Of a stretch of DNA of 64,000 nt, positions 11,834 through 23,211 are shown piece after piece (the first letter of the stretch is position 1; every line of letters starts with the position of its first letter). The position numbers and the translations under genes were made by a program. Source of the stretch: Hymenopus coronatus (taxonomy: Eukaryota > Arthropoda > Insecta > Mantodea > Hymenopodidae); NCBI GenBank assembly GCA_030762935.1, contig CM060895.1, positions 78,262,001 through 78,326,000 on the forward strand, written 5' to 3'. Below the pieces are notes generated by a model, which worked only from the letters and a program-made list of their open reading frames with translations, ran no database searches and was not told the origin of the DNA.

Positions 11834-12244
11834 ATATAACTTTTTTTTATAAAAATACAGTTCCGGAGGCTTGTCGGGACTCCAGTGCTGTTTTCCCTTT
11901 TCCCCTTTTTTTCTATTTTTCCCACACTTTTTTTTTTATATTTCTATTTGATTACCGTTTTTACTTTCCGCTTCTAATACACACACATATGTACACATGT
12001 CCAAACACACGAACACACGATCCCCTGTGCCACGAAACACCAAAGCGAGGCACTTTAGCGAGCGCGGCCATGGGAACGTGCAATAAGGGCTCCGCAAATA
12101 CATAATAATTCTCAACTGTAATAGTATGGAATTTGTCTTATTGCCTATAATAATCTACGCTTAGAATAATATACTGCTTTTCCAGGCTACGTTCTACGAA
12201 ACAGCCTATGGCACGATGAATAAGTTTCAGAAACAGTTTTATCA

Positions 12245-12444
12245 CTATTTATTCCGCTTGTATTGCACTGCTCCGTGAAACAGTGCATACAAAGAGCAAT
12301 TATTGAAAAATATAAAAGCCAACTCGCTCATTAAACAGGATGCGAGGGTGCACGTAAACTGGAAAATGTTTAAATTTTGGAGGGCAATAGTTTATGAACG
12401 TAATATTTATGAGAGATGGGGGAAAGCGAATGGTATGGATGACC
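12245..12444 (+). repeat. Direct duplication, copy B (200 bp)
   Basis: This is the partner of 11634-11833. Sequence continues past it into an open frame that runs 12303-12632 (109 codons), starting inside the duplicated part. Its residues (a basic N-terminal half, a hydrophobic C-terminal end) match no family I know, and copy A is interrupted in the same frame, so I do not call a gene. It may be part of an unclassified transposon present twice. Confidence 0.8.
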
Positions 12445-12840
12445 TGTCAAACAGCACGAAACATCTGGCGAGCACTGATCTGCTGGCATTACTGTTTGCG
12501 GTCTACCCTCGCACACTAAATCACCTTGTAATTTACAGAGGGCAGCACGTGCGTGTCACCATACATTATCGTCTGCTGTTAATTCTTGCGCTACTGTTTC
12601 CTCTTGTTACATTTATAATTGCGGCTCATTGACAGGTGAATCTAACATGAATATGTTAATCACTTGGCATCGCTTCGTGTTGCCGTGTCAGCTAATTGGA
12701 ATACAGCAAGTGTTGCAGCTTTTTGACGTAAATGTTCTGTAAACTGCTAAAATATAGGAATTAATTTCAATAGAAATGCATTTTCTCTCATTTAAATTCC
12801 TGTGTCGCTTTTGACTCTTTTTAATTTCAATTTCTAACAG

Positions 12841-13078
12841 CCCCCCTGGGTAGCGTGGTGGTAGTGTGTCTACCTTACATTCAAATGGTCGTGAGTTTGA
12901 ATTTTGCTTAGAATGAATTACCCGGATATTTTTTTCGGGGTTTTTCCTTATTCTGAGAAGATGAATGTCGAGTAACTTTAAGCTCCATGGACCCCGAGAT
13001 CATTTGAGCATCATTTCAGCAATTTCATTCATCGTCCAACATGACCAACTAGGTTAAAGGACGTTAAACCACACAAAA
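12841..13078 (+). mobile_element. SINE S3
   Basis: The tRNA-like head (GGTAGCGTGGTGGTAGTG, then a degraded B box GAGTTTGAATTTTGC) is followed by a body with TACCCGGATATT, AGCTCCATGGACCCCGAG, TTTCATTCATCGTCC and a tail GGACGTTAAACCACACAAA. The same body occurs inverted at 47335-47572 and 61738-61945, which confirms a dispersed family. Confidence 0.82.
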
Positions 13079-13255
13079 AAATTAACAAGCCCAATTGTGG
13101 AATTGCTTTCAGGAAATTGAAAACAACTTCGCTAGACGCTCATGAATAGAAATAGGTGAAATATAAAACTTTAGGTTTCCGTACATAGGTGGTAAACTAT
13201 TTAAAAAGTAACACACCCAAAGTGATGCATCTTTGAACCAAAATTTTAACAAAAA

Positions 13256-14180
13256 ATCTGATGTGCTCTATCCATATAACTTTCTTTAGATTATTCTTTA
13301 TCTTCGTTTCGTAATCGGCTTACCGTTCCCGTAAGTGTAGGACTGATACTCCCCTAGGACTTACAAGCCAATGCCTAGGGATCAGAAGCCTGTCAGGGAA
13401 CCAACGGCACGAAACCACAGAGTGGAGAGCCTGTTTCGAGAGGTCGGGCCGTAGCCAGGCATGAACACAGGGAAATGGTCGGGGAAATGGATGATATGAC
13501 ATGTAAGCGAAATTGATGATTGGAAAGTTGATTGAGTAATTGGTGGAATGAGTGGCAAGGGAAACCGGAGGACCCGGAGAAAACCCACCCAGTCGCCGCT
13601 TCTTCTATCACGAATCCCACATGGGGACACTTGGGATCCAACCCGGGCCGCCTAGATGGGAGGCGGGCGGTCTAACCACTCACCCAACATACTCAAAATC
13701 AGCCCCTAATCCCGATATAAATACTGTAAAAACAGAAATTACCAATAAAAGTTTCAATAATCGGCTAGAAAAGGCGTTACTAAGCCGAAATAATAAACTG
13801 ACTCCTGCTGTAACTGAAGTTGAAGAATGAACTAAAGCAGATACGGGTGCCTTATTCTTTTATCTACATCATGCTAATCGAAATAAACATTAGCAGAATT
13901 GGTTTTATCCCTTACATCTTTGTAAGTAGAAGGGAAATAAGGGAATTCAGTAGGCTAAAGCGATAGTCAAATCCGTTAAAGGTCGGTCGTTATGTGAAAC
14001 ATTTAAAATTCCCTTCCCTTTGTTTTCTAGAGTAAATAAAAGAGAGATGAAAAGAAAGATGACTTCCCGTTTGAGATAAGTTTAAGTAGTTTAAAACTCT
14101 AACCCATAACACGGAATATTCCGAAAACGGTGTAAGTTGTTTTGTCCATCTGTTACAGTTAATCGTCAAGTGTTCAAAGT
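13256..14180 (+). mobile_element. HR repeat copy, interrupted and truncated
   Basis: It opens with AATCTGATGTGCTCTATC at 13256, is broken by a SINE from about 13317, and resumes near 13850 with TCTACATCATGCTAATCG. It fades out at about 14180 without the hairpin end. Confidence 0.7.
13317..13690 (-). mobile_element. SINE S1b (long-bodied S1 relative)
   Basis: On the minus strand the head lies at about 13620-13690, with B box GGTTGGATCCC. It is followed by the S1 body (GGGTTTTCTCCGGGTCCTC) and then an extra 200-bp 3' body ending GGCTTGTAAGTCCTAG. The same extra body is present at 47000-47330, and its 3' end at about 59190-59235. This defines a long variant of S1. Confidence 0.8.
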
Positions 14181-14211
14181 TATGTGTGCCTCTTAACAAG
14201 CAGACCCATTT

Positions 14212-15078
14212 TTACTTTCTCTACACGTACTATGTACTTAGTGTATAGAGAAGGTATTGTAATGCACCCAAAAATTTGATACCGAGATGTCACTGGAAAT
14301 ACATGTTTTGGGACTCCCTGAATTCAAAAAAGGCATTTTTAGAAAACTATCCGTGTGTCTTTGTGTGTGTGTGTGTGTCTGTGTGTATGTATGCGTGTGA
14401 GTGTGTCTGTGGGCAGCATAGCTCAAAAACGAAAGGTCCGTTAAGAACCAAACTTTGTATCTAGATTTGATATCTTCCAAGGATGCGACACGAAGATTTT
14501 CAAGAAAATCCCCCACCCGCAACTACCCTTTACGTGGAACTTTTTTGAAAATTTTGATTTTTTAAAAAATGGCTCTAACGATTTTGATTAAAATGTCGTA
14601 TACTCAAAATATTTATCTGACAAATAAAATGTAGATCTTGAATTTTTGGGGAATGCCTCTGAAGGCTGCTTTATTCTGGATGAATTTTACGGAACCTTGC
14701 ATAACTGATAAACCGTAAGAGATGGCCAAAAACTTAAAACACAAAAAATGAACACGTTAAAGCGCACAGCTTATGTAGTATATATATATTTTTTTTTCGT
14801 GGAGTTGATCGTTTTTTAGATATTCGTTGTTATTGGTTTCAGCTTTGTAAAACTTATACTTTTCTCATACAGTAATTTGTCAACTCCTGTCCCTTCAAAC
14901 AAAAGAACTTCAGTCACATTCCAACCAGCTTTTCACTATCACTTTAATCTATGGTACTCACTTATTTCGCTTCTACTTACAAGAAAGCAAGCATAATAAT
15001 ATTTTTGCTAATTGTTTCTCGATTAGCATGAAGCAAATAGAAGTATTAGCTTTTTAATAATATTTTCTTGCAAAGATG
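14212..15078 (-). mobile_element. HR repeat copy, near full length
   Basis: A well-preserved hairpin (CTCTACACGTACTATG / TAGTGTATAGAGAAGG) begins it. The GT tract (14358-14410) follows and the body is close to the consensus. The last 30 bases of the other end are missing. Confidence 0.85.
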
Positions 15079-15116
15079 GTGCTCATATTATTTTATTATG
15101 CTAAAAATATTTTTAA

Positions 15117-15240
15117 TTTTACTCTCTCTAGCCCTTGTATAATGTACAAGTAGATATATAATGTATCGTATTTCACCCAAGACTTTGATACCGAGATTTT
15201 GTCAAAAAATTATGTTTTGAGACACACCTCGAATAAAAAA
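15117..15240 (-). mobile_element. HR hairpin-end fragment, head-to-head with the next copy
   Basis: Only the first about 120 bp of a minus copy remain (CTCTAGCCCTTGTATA to GAATAAAAAA). It stops in an A-run, where a plus copy starts directly at 15245. Confidence 0.75.
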
Positions 15241-15244
15241 AAAA

Positions 15245-15893
15245 AATCTGATGTGTTCCATTCACATGGCTTACTCTAAATCTCTGTAACAAATTATAGT
15301 TAAAAAGCTTATTCTTCTATCTACATAATGCTAATCGAGATAAACATTAGCAGAAATTGTCCTTATTACTTGTTCCCTTGTAAGTAGAAGGAAAAACATA
15401 TATGTTCCACTCTCATGATGTCCTCTAGCTGTTCAGCAAACAAACCGTTTATTTAAAAGATTGATGTGTTATCTACATCATGCTAATCAACATAAACATA
15501 AGCACAATTAGCCTTATTGCTATCTCCTTGTAAGTAGAAGGGAAATAAGAAAATGCACAGGCTAAAGTGATAGTTTCGTCCTTTAAAAGCCGGTCGCTAT
15601 GTGAAACAATTGAAATTCTAATCTTGTTGCTTACCAGGAATAAATAAACGAGAAACATTTTTGTGTAGTATGTTTTTGTACATCTCTTACGGTTTGCCTG
15701 TTATACAAAAGTCTTCCAGAATGAAGAGGTCTTCAGAGGCTATTCCCAGAAAATTTAAGATATACATTTCGTTTTTCAGAAAAATATTTTAATCAAAATA
15801 ATTAGAGCCATTTTTGAGAAAATTAAAATTTTTGGATAATGTTCCATGTAAAAGGTAGTTAGATGTGGTTGGGGGGGTAGCTCTTGAAAAGCT
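15245..15893 (+). mobile_element. HR repeat, two overlapping starts, truncated
   Basis: A first start (AATCTGATGTGTTCCA at 15246) runs to about 15395. A second start (ATGTTCCACTCTCATG at about 15400) then repeats the same end and continues to about 15893. There the hairpin end has been replaced by SINE S8. Confidence 0.75.
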
Positions 15894-15894
15894 T

Positions 15895-16012
15895 CGTATC
15901 CAAGTGGAGTAACCCAGTTGGTCAGATAGGATTGCCGCAGGAATCGAACACACGACCTGCTGAATTCAATCCTAGATAAAGGCCTGAGCCACCTGGCTTG
16001 ATGCAAAACATT
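15895..16012 (-). mobile_element. SINE S8 head
   Basis: The minus strand reads CCAGGTGGCTCAGGCC (A box) and GTGTTCGATTCCTGC (B box), a good Pol III internal promoter. Only about 115 bp remain. A related head lies at about 31640-31725. Confidence 0.65.
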
Positions 16013-16033
16013 TTAATTGTATCTAAAAATAAA

Positions 16034-16035
<2 letters not shown>

Positions 16036-16078
<43 letters not shown>
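16036..16078. repeat. ATT microsatellite
   Basis: About 14 uninterrupted ATT units follow an A-rich spacer just downstream of the SINE S8 head. Confidence 0.95.
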
Positions 16079-16079
<1 letters not shown>

Positions 16080-16149
16080 ATGTAGGTATTTTCTTTAAAG
16101 TTTAAACCAGCATACCTTATTGCAGTAAGCATAAACCTGTTTTATTTTT

Positions 16150-16373
16150 TTGTTTAGTGTTTAACGCCCCCTTTTACAACTTGTGGCACCACAGGCGATG
16201 ACACTGATGATACATGGAATAAAGATGGAGCACCGGTGGAATGCGATGGCTGGGGAAACCGGAGAACCCAGAGAAAACCCGCCTCTGTGCTGCTTATTCC
16301 ACTAAATATACCTTGCCGGGCCACCTAGGTGAGAGGCGAGTTGTCTAACTACTCGGCCACGGCGCGGCCCAAA
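16150..16373 (-). mobile_element. SINE S1
   Basis: The minus strand gives the head GGCCGAGTAGTTAGACAA and the body with GGGTTTTCTCTGGGTTCTC, ending TAAACACTAAACA at the left. The B-box region is damaged (a gap around GGCAAGGTATA). Confidence 0.85.
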
Positions 16374-16647
16374 CTGTTTTTGGCATGGTGAATGATACTG
16401 AAGTTGTCTTTACATCACCTGCTTGCGTCCGTTTCTATGTCTTTAATGCAGACACATCGTAAGTATAACAAGCTAATAATAACCTGTATTGACAGCCCCA
16501 GTATCCTCTCAAATGACCTTGTATATTTTTCATGCCTTACTTCCTTTTCTGTACCACCTACATAGTAGGCAGAAAAGGTATTGTATTTCACCCAAAATAT
16601 AATACCGAGCTTTCACTAAAATACGGTTTTGTGGTCCCCTGAATGTA

Positions 16648-16648
<1 letters not shown>

Positions 16649-16707
<59 letters not shown>
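16649..16707. repeat. Compound TA / GA microsatellite inside HR
   Basis: A TA run is followed at once by a GA run. It sits just where other HR copies carry their GT tract, so the variable core of the element has switched motif here. Confidence 0.9.
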
Positions 16708-16708
<1 letters not shown>

Positions 16709-17189
16709 CACTATTATTTTCAAAAAAATGCCCCCACACGAAACTATTTTTCACGTGGAATGTTTTTCTAGCATATGGTTTTCTGAAAGCTGGTTATAAC
16801 GTTTTATTTAAAATACTTATCTTTAAGATATTTTCATGACAAATGAAAAGTATATCTTCAATGTTTTGGGAATAATTCCGGAATCCTCCATCCTGCATAA
16901 GTTTTGCATAACTGAGTAATCGTAAGAGATAGATAACAGTTTTATCTGCACAAAAAGCAGATGTGGTTAAATGTTATTGGTGTAAGTTTTTTAATACGTA
17001 TACTTTTCTGAACTGCAAAGCTGTCATTTGATTTTACTTGTTATCCTGGAATGGTATTAGTTTTCAATTTCAATACCGTCACATAGGATGAGGTATTAAA
17101 GCCTTGACTATGGTTTCAGCCTAGTATATCTCCTTGTTTGCTTTATACTCATCTACAAGGAAATAAATAATAACAAGTATGACAGTATG

Positions 17190-17440
17190 TTGCCATGGTA
17201 GTTCAGTGGTTAGAGCTACCGGCTATAGACCGGGAAATCCGTGGTTTAAATCCAATCTATGGTGCTGAATGTTTCAGTCTGACTCTATCTATCCAACTCC
17301 TGCCCCACACAGGACTTGTGTAAGAAAAACAATGAAATTAACACTAATTGACCTAATAGTTTGCTATACTATGAAGCTTAGGAGTTAGAGTACTCACAGT
17401 AACTCCAACCGTCATTGGGATATGTCATCTAAAATAATTT
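17190..17440 (+). mobile_element. SINE S4, first of a tandem pair
   Basis: A 72-base tRNA-like head still folds: GCCATGG at 17191 can pair with CTATGGT at its 3' end with two wobbles. It has A box TAGTTCAGTGGTTAGAGC and B box GTGGTTTAAATCC. The body contains CCAACTCCTGCCCCACAC. It is a SINE head, not a gene: a body follows and copies recur. Confidence 0.82.
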
Positions 17441-17441
17441 A

Positions 17442-17592
17442 ATGCCACGGTAGCTCAGTGGATACAGCAACTAGCTAGAAACCGTGGTTCAAATCCTGGC
17501 TATGGCGTTGGATGTGTCAGTCTGATTCTACCTATCCAACTCCTGTCCTGCACACAACTTGTGTGAAAAAATAGTTAGATCAACACTAATTC
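17442..17592 (+). mobile_element. SINE S4, second of a tandem pair
   Basis: The head reads GCCACGGTAGCTCAGTGG with B box GTGGTTCAAATCC, and the acceptor-like arm CTATGGC is retained. The body stops earlier than in the first copy, at about AACACTAATTCAG, before HR resumes. Confidence 0.82.
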
Positions 17593-17702
17593 AGTTAATT
17601 TTATCTCAACTAGCATGAAATAAATAGAAGAATAAACTTTGCAAAAATAATTATTTGCAAAATAGATAAAGAAAGACATGTGAATGGAGCACAACTGATT
17701 TT

Positions 17703-18704
17703 CAATTATGAAGTGCCACTCATTTTAAGTGGTATGGATGTCAAGATCTCAAGCATTTTGTTAATACACATCAGTATGAGTCAAAATGCACCAGATGACT
17801 ACTGACAGACTGGCGTTAATAATTATATGCCAAATTAGAAATCCTCTTTCAGGATTCACCGTCACATTTGTGCTAAAGTGCATATTGCTGTAGTATGTTT
17901 TAAACGCATTCTGATATTAGCAAGAGAGGGGATGTTCCACTCAATGGACATCTGCTGGCAAGCGCTGATGCATGGGAAAAATGTCAGTAGCTTTTGAATA
18001 CTAAATGAATCACGTCATTAACAAAACAAAAGCAATTTAAAGATCACGTGTAGAATTTCGTCCATTTCATGAAAAATATATTTAAAATGCCAAACTATAA
18101 TAGAAATACCACGCAATCCATTATGTTCCAATTCAAATGGAAGCAGACTGGAAGCAATTTGAATATGCATTCCACATAATCCTTTATGCGTTCTATTACT
18201 CACGAAAAATTAAGCAATAAGGTCATATTTGCAAGTTCTTTAAAATTGTTATTTAAAAGCTATTTAAGGCGACTTATGCGGTAGCATGTATACGGATAAT
18301 TGCGCTTATTCCTATATTTAAATTTTGACTTTCGACACCTCTATTCGAAGTCCTCCCTGATGTGTAACATTATATGTATTTTTCCACCAAAAACATTTCT
18401 ATTTTTCCCAATTCTAAAAAATAGAGGATGAAAAGAAACCTATCACATTCCTTATAAAAGTATGTTTGTATTTTGTTCTGCGCTTAGACGTTTTCGAAAA
18501 ATAAAATCACTTTTATTACAAATTAAGATATTCCATAAGAATACACGAAGGTAATAGCTTGTTACTTGTAAGAGAGTAGAGTAATAACCTATTTCTGACC
18601 AAGTTTCCGTAGTAACTATGTAATAATACACAGGTTTTATAAGTTATATAATCCGAACACAGTTTTACAGACGTAATGTGGTTGGAGACGCAGGCAAGCT
18701 GCTA
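17703..18704. other. Unclassified AT-rich sequence
   Basis: About 1 kb with no HR, SINE or transposase similarity visible to me. Confidence 0.4.
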
Positions 18705-18885
18705 GGTCAAGGAAGCAAGTAATACGACTATTTCTGTCAACTATTCCTCAATTAGAATTAAATAAATGGAAGCATAAGCTTTTTAACAATAATTTGTTAC
18801 AGAGATAAAGAGAAAGTCATGCGAATAGAGTATTTCAGCTTTTATCTCTACCTACGTACCATGAGCTATGTAGAGAAAGTAAATT
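18705..18885 (-). mobile_element. HR terminal fragment plus detached hairpin
   Basis: 18705-18842 matches the non-hairpin end (AAGCAAGTAATACGAC to CATGCGAATAGAGTATT). It is followed at 18845-18885 by a stray hairpin arm ending TATGTAGAGAAAGTAAA in the opposite orientation. Confidence 0.65.
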
Positions 18886-18892
18886 TATTTTA

Positions 18893-19145
18893 ATTATTTT
18901 ATTTATATAGCCCTCTTTAACTTCAATCGTCATATCGGAGTCTTTGATTTGTGAAACAACTCGTATTACTGAAATTTAGAGCATAGGTTCATCAATTTTA
19001 TAGATACTACTAAACACATTCATATCCACTCTCACATTCATACCTCCAGACTCTGTGAGGGATAAGGAATAAATCTAGTTAAAGAAAAATTCCCCGCCCC
19101 TGCCAGCAATCGAACCCGGGACACACGACCACGAGGCAGTAATGG
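18893..19145 (-). mobile_element. SINE S2
   Basis: The minus strand has the B box GGGTTCGATTGCTGGC followed by GGGGCGGGGAATTTTTC and a body with CAGAGTCTGGAGGTATG. The same order is found on the plus strand at 60541-60768. The A-box side is degraded. Confidence 0.8.
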
Positions 19146-19174
19146 AGGCATTATTTTCTGTCTAACTCTCATAT

Positions 19175-20152
19175 ATCTGAGAACTTTAAAACATATATTT
19201 CCCATGAAATCTGCGTATAGAATCTCGGTATGGGATTGAATACTTCCTCTGATTACTGCAAATATATTATATAAAAAATTTGATGTGTTCCATTTACATA
19301 ACCTCTCTGCAACAAATTATTGTTTAAAAGCTTATGCTTCTATTTACTTCATGCTAATTAGGAAAAAAGAGCATAAATATGCAGGCTTATTACTTGCTTT
19401 TTTTTTTTTAAGTAGAAGCGAAAAAAGGGAGTACCATAGGTTAAAGTGATAGTCAAAATCTGGTTGCTATGTGACTGAAGCTCCTCTGTTTGTATGGACA
19501 TAAATTGCCAATTCCTGCATGAGAAAAGTGCAAGCTTTTTAAATCTGAAACCAAAAACAAGGAATATCTCAAAAACCATCAACTGCACGAAAAAAAGGTA
19601 TATAACATACATTGTGTATTTTAATGTGCTCTACATTTTTGCGTGGTAAGTTTTTGTGATTCTCATACGGTTTAGCATTTATACAAAATGCCGTAAAATT
19701 CATCCAGAATAAACTAGTCTTCAAAGGTTATTCCCAGAAAATTCAAGATATACATATTATTTGTCAGGTAAATATCTTTAATATGCGATATTTTAATCAA
19801 TGTTGTTAGAGCCATTTTTGAAAGAATCAAAATTTTCGAAAAACATTCCATGTAAGTGGTAGCTGGGGGTCGGGAGATTTTCTTGAAAATATTCGTGCCG
19901 CATCCTTGTAAGATACCAAACTTAAATACCAAGTTTGGTTTTTAACGGTCTTGTCGTTTTTGGGCTACGTTGTCCACAGGCACACACACAAACGCACAAA
20001 CTCAGACCTTTTTTCCAGAATGCTTTTTTTTTGGATTCCGGAGGACGCAAAACATGTATTTCATACATGTGAAATCTCGGTATCGAATTTTTGGGTGCAC
20101 TACAATACCTTCTCTATACACTATGTACAAAATACGTGTAGAGAAAGTAATA
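19175..20152 (+). mobile_element. HR hairpin-end fragment followed by a full HR copy
   Basis: 19175-19262 is a lone hairpin-side fragment (AAACATATATTTCCCATG onward). A full copy begins at 19265 (TTTGATGTGTTCCATT) and ends with the hairpin and GTAGAGAAAGTAATA at about 20150. CA tract at 19979-20006. Confidence 0.82.
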
Positions 20153-20835
20153 AACTGTAATATATGAAAACTAGAAGTGCAAGCAGCAAATATTTAAGGT
20201 CGTATCTTTAGATATGCTCTTTAATTATTTACATAAAAGCCCACGCGGCTATGCGCTGGCATTCAGTGCTTCAAACCCATAGCTTTGATAAATGCACGGA
20301 AATGTACTCTCAATTAATTAAAAGCTGGAAGGGGAACTTGGTTTAGAGCTTTTTGAGGGAAGGTAAATGATTTCTTTACTAGCGGAAGCTTCTCACATTA
20401 TCCCCGCAACATCCCCAGTTCTACACGGAAGCTGTCATTGTTTCCCTGCTATAGAGGCGCCACTATCGCCGCTGTACACACACATTGCAGTAAAGATAAG
20501 GGGGCTAAGCACTCCCGTAACATAACTCCCATTATGATCTCTACAGCCCCTACCCCATTTGGTCCAATTGGATAAGGGATAAAAGAGCGGGCCTGTTTGT
20601 TGACCCTGGGGGCTCTACAGGTACTCATGCTTACAACAAAGGAGTTGGCAAAGAGGAAGCTTCATTTTCCCGCAACTTAGCATGCACACTGTCCTTCATT
20701 TGAGCGCCTTCTCCCAGCACTTAACTCCTTCCTGCTGCAGATAAAGCTTCACTGCTGCACTGCTGGAGATTTAACACAAACGCACTTTTAAAGGGCACTG
20801 AAATTGATTATCCTAACTTTTTACATTCTCTAGCA
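20153..20835. other. Unclassified, includes a GC-richer block
   Basis: 20420-20780 is clearly less AT-rich than its surroundings and is dotted with CCCC and CTGCTGCA motifs (TTCCTGCTGCAG near 20727). No frame of any length is open and no tRNA-like head is seen. It could be unique sequence or an unknown transposon. Confidence 0.35.
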
Positions 20836-21760
20836 CGAAAGTGCAATGTACATAATAGATAGACAAATTATTGTATTCCACCCAAAAATTCGATACCGAA
20901 AGTTCACTGGAAATACGTATTTTGAGGCCTCCTGAATCTAAAAAGTCTGATGTGTTCCATTCACATGACTTTCTCTACATCTCTGCATCAAAATATTGCT
21001 AAAAAGCTTATGTTTCTATTTACTTCATTCTAATTGAGAAAAAATTAGCAGAAATATTACTTGCTTCCTTGTTAGTAGAAGCGAAATAAGAGAGTACCAT
21101 AATTTAAAGTGATAATCCAAAGCTAGTTGTTCCTTTGTTTGTATGGACAGGAGTTGATAAATTCCTGTATGAGAAAAAACAAGGAATATCTCAAAAACGA
21201 TCAACTCTTAGAAAAAAAATTATATAACATAATTTGTATGTTTTAACGTGCCCTACATTTGTTGTTTTTTAAGTTTTCGTCCATCTCTTACGGTTTAGCA
21301 AAATTCCATAAAATTCATCCAGAATAAAGTGGTCTTCAGAGGTTATTCCCAGAAAATTCAAGATATACATTTTATTTGTCAAGTAAATATCTTTAATATA
21401 CGAAATTTTAATCAAAACCGTTACAGTCATTTTTGAGAAAATCAAAATTGTCAAAATTTTTTCCAAGTAAAGGATAGATTGGGGTGGGGGGATTTTTCTC
21501 AAAATCTTTGTGTCACATCCGTGGAAGATATTTAACTTAAATACCAAGTTTGGTATTTTACCGACTTTTCGTTTTTGAGTTATCATGTTCACAGGCACAC
21601 GAACACACACAAACACATGGACCTTTTCCTGAAAATACTTCTTTTGGATACAGGGGACCATAAAACGTATATTTCCGATGAAATCTCGGTATTGAATTTT
21701 GGGTGCAGTGCAATACCTTCTTTATACACTATGTACATAGTACGCATAGAGAAAGTAAAA
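20836..21760 (+). mobile_element. HR full copy inserted head-to-head into an HR fragment
   Basis: 20836-20945 is a minus hairpin-end fragment ending in CTAAAAA. At once a complete plus copy starts (GTCTGATGTGTTCCAT, 20946) and ends with the hairpin and GCATAGAGAAAGTAAAA. The two ends of the composite are therefore inverted copies of the hairpin end. Confidence 0.85.
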
Positions 21761-21780
21761 AGCATTTTAGAAACAGTTCA

Positions 21781-21782
<2 letters not shown>

Positions 21783-21811
<29 letters not shown>

Positions 21812-22596
21812 TTTCTGTATGTGTCTGTATCTGTGGACAGCATAACTCAATAATCGGTTGTGTTCCATTTACATGACATCGCTATAACAAATTATTCTTA
21901 AAACAATTATCCTTTTAAGTTGAAGGAAAATAAGGGAATACACTAGGCTAAAACGATAGTCAAATCTTTTAAAAGCTGATTGCCACATGGATGAAATCCA
22001 TTTCTATGCTGAGTCAGAAGTTTACAACTTTCCGTTTGAAAAAAAGTTCAAGTATTTTAAATCTGAAACAAATAACAAAGAGTATTTCAGAATTGGTGAA
22101 TTCAACGAAAAGAAACGTATATGACATAAATTGTGTATTTTAACGTGAATTACATTTTTCTGTAGTAAGTTTTTGGGAATCTCTTACGGTTTACCAGTTA
22201 CGCAACATTCATTAAGAATAAAGAGTTCTTTGGAGGTCATTCCCAGAACATTTAAGATCTACATTTTATTTGCCACATAAATACCTTTAATATACGGTGT
22301 TTTAAACAAAATCGTAAGAGATATTTTTGAGAAAATCAAAATTTTCGAATTTTTTCCATGTAAAGGGTAGTTTGGGTTTAGGGTACTATTTTCAAAATCT
22401 TCATGACGCATCTCTGGAAGATACTAAACTTAAATGCCAAGTTTGGTATTTTATCAACTTATCGTGTTCTCGGGCACACAGACACATAAGGACATTTTTC
22501 TAAAAATTCTTTTTTTGGTTACACGGAATCTCAGTATCGAATTTATGAGTGGAGTGAAATATGATTATACCAATCTACTATGTAGAGAAAGTAAAA
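21783..22596 (+). mobile_element. HR copy preceded by a GT-tract fragment
   Basis: 21783-21856 is the GT tract plus CTGTGGACAGCATAAC of a minus copy. A plus copy then opens with TCGGTTGTGTTCCATT and closes with TATGTAGAGAAAGTAAA. Its hairpin region has a deletion. Confidence 0.78.
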
Positions 22597-22624
22597 AATA
22601 TGCAAAAAAGGAGAACTAAAGCTT

Positions 22625-22930
22625 AAAATACCGTATGTGTGATTTAAGCGTATTACTGGGCTTCTGCAAATTGTGAATCGTAAAAACATTGAAAGAGTTC
22701 ACAGTGTTTGCGGAAAAAATATTAAAACGTACATTTTATTTTTCATGGAGATATCTTAAAAATATAAAATTTAATCAAAATTGTTTTTAGCTAATGAAGG
22801 AGTATTTTGGGGCGGAATGGTTTCTCAGAAATCTTTGTTTCGCGTTCTTGAAAGACGCTGAACTTAAATACCAACATTGTTATTTAACCCATTTGCCTGT
22901 TTTCAGTAACGAGGTTGACATACACATACT
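22625..22930 (+). mobile_element. HR internal fragment, old
   Basis: It aligns to the middle of the family (ATTTTATTTTTCATGGAG, then GAACTTAAATACCAAC) but is much more diverged than its neighbours and lacks both ends. Confidence 0.6.
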
Positions 22931-23211
22931 CCAAATGGCAAATAGAAAGGAATTTTGGAAAGTTAACGTTTTAAGCCAACATTTAAGATACCTCTCCGTG
23001 TTTGCTAATTATAAGGACGGATGCTCCGGGGATTCCGAGGTCCATCGAGCTTACAGATAACCCGATTTGTCTTTCAACTCGTCAGCACTCGCTTCTTGAA
23101 ACGTTCGTTACATGATTGTTTGCTCCCACAGACTATCCTTAAGATTTCAATAATTATTCTGATACAAATATAAAGTGTAATTAGCAAAAACTATTCTACC
23201 GAGTAGAACAA

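Larger units (their letters stand above)
16540..17702 (-). mobile_element. HR repeat copy containing two SINEs
   Basis: The hairpin end (16555-16590) and AATGTAATATATA region come first. HR sequence runs to about 17187, is interrupted by a SINE pair, then resumes with TCTCAACTAGCATGAA and ends ATGTGAATGGAGCACAAC at about 17697. Confidence 0.82.

Noticed and set aside
12303..12632. 109-codon open frame
   Set aside because: No recognised motif, and the duplicated copy 611 bases upstream is interrupted. Kept as part of a repeat, not a gene.
13308..13765. AATCGGCT at both sides of the S1b SINE as a target duplication
   Set aside because: The right-hand match lies about 60 bases beyond the SINE head, so it is probably a chance match.
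17190..17265. Functional tRNA gene
   Set aside because: The fold is imperfect, the anticodon arm is irregular, and a SINE body follows. It also occurs as a tandem pair.
21269..21661. 130-codon minus open frame, with similar frames in other HR copies (for example 4464-4784, 19714-19932, 52679-52936)
   Set aside because: The similarity comes from the shared HR repeat. Frames differ in extent, are broken in most copies, and show no domain.
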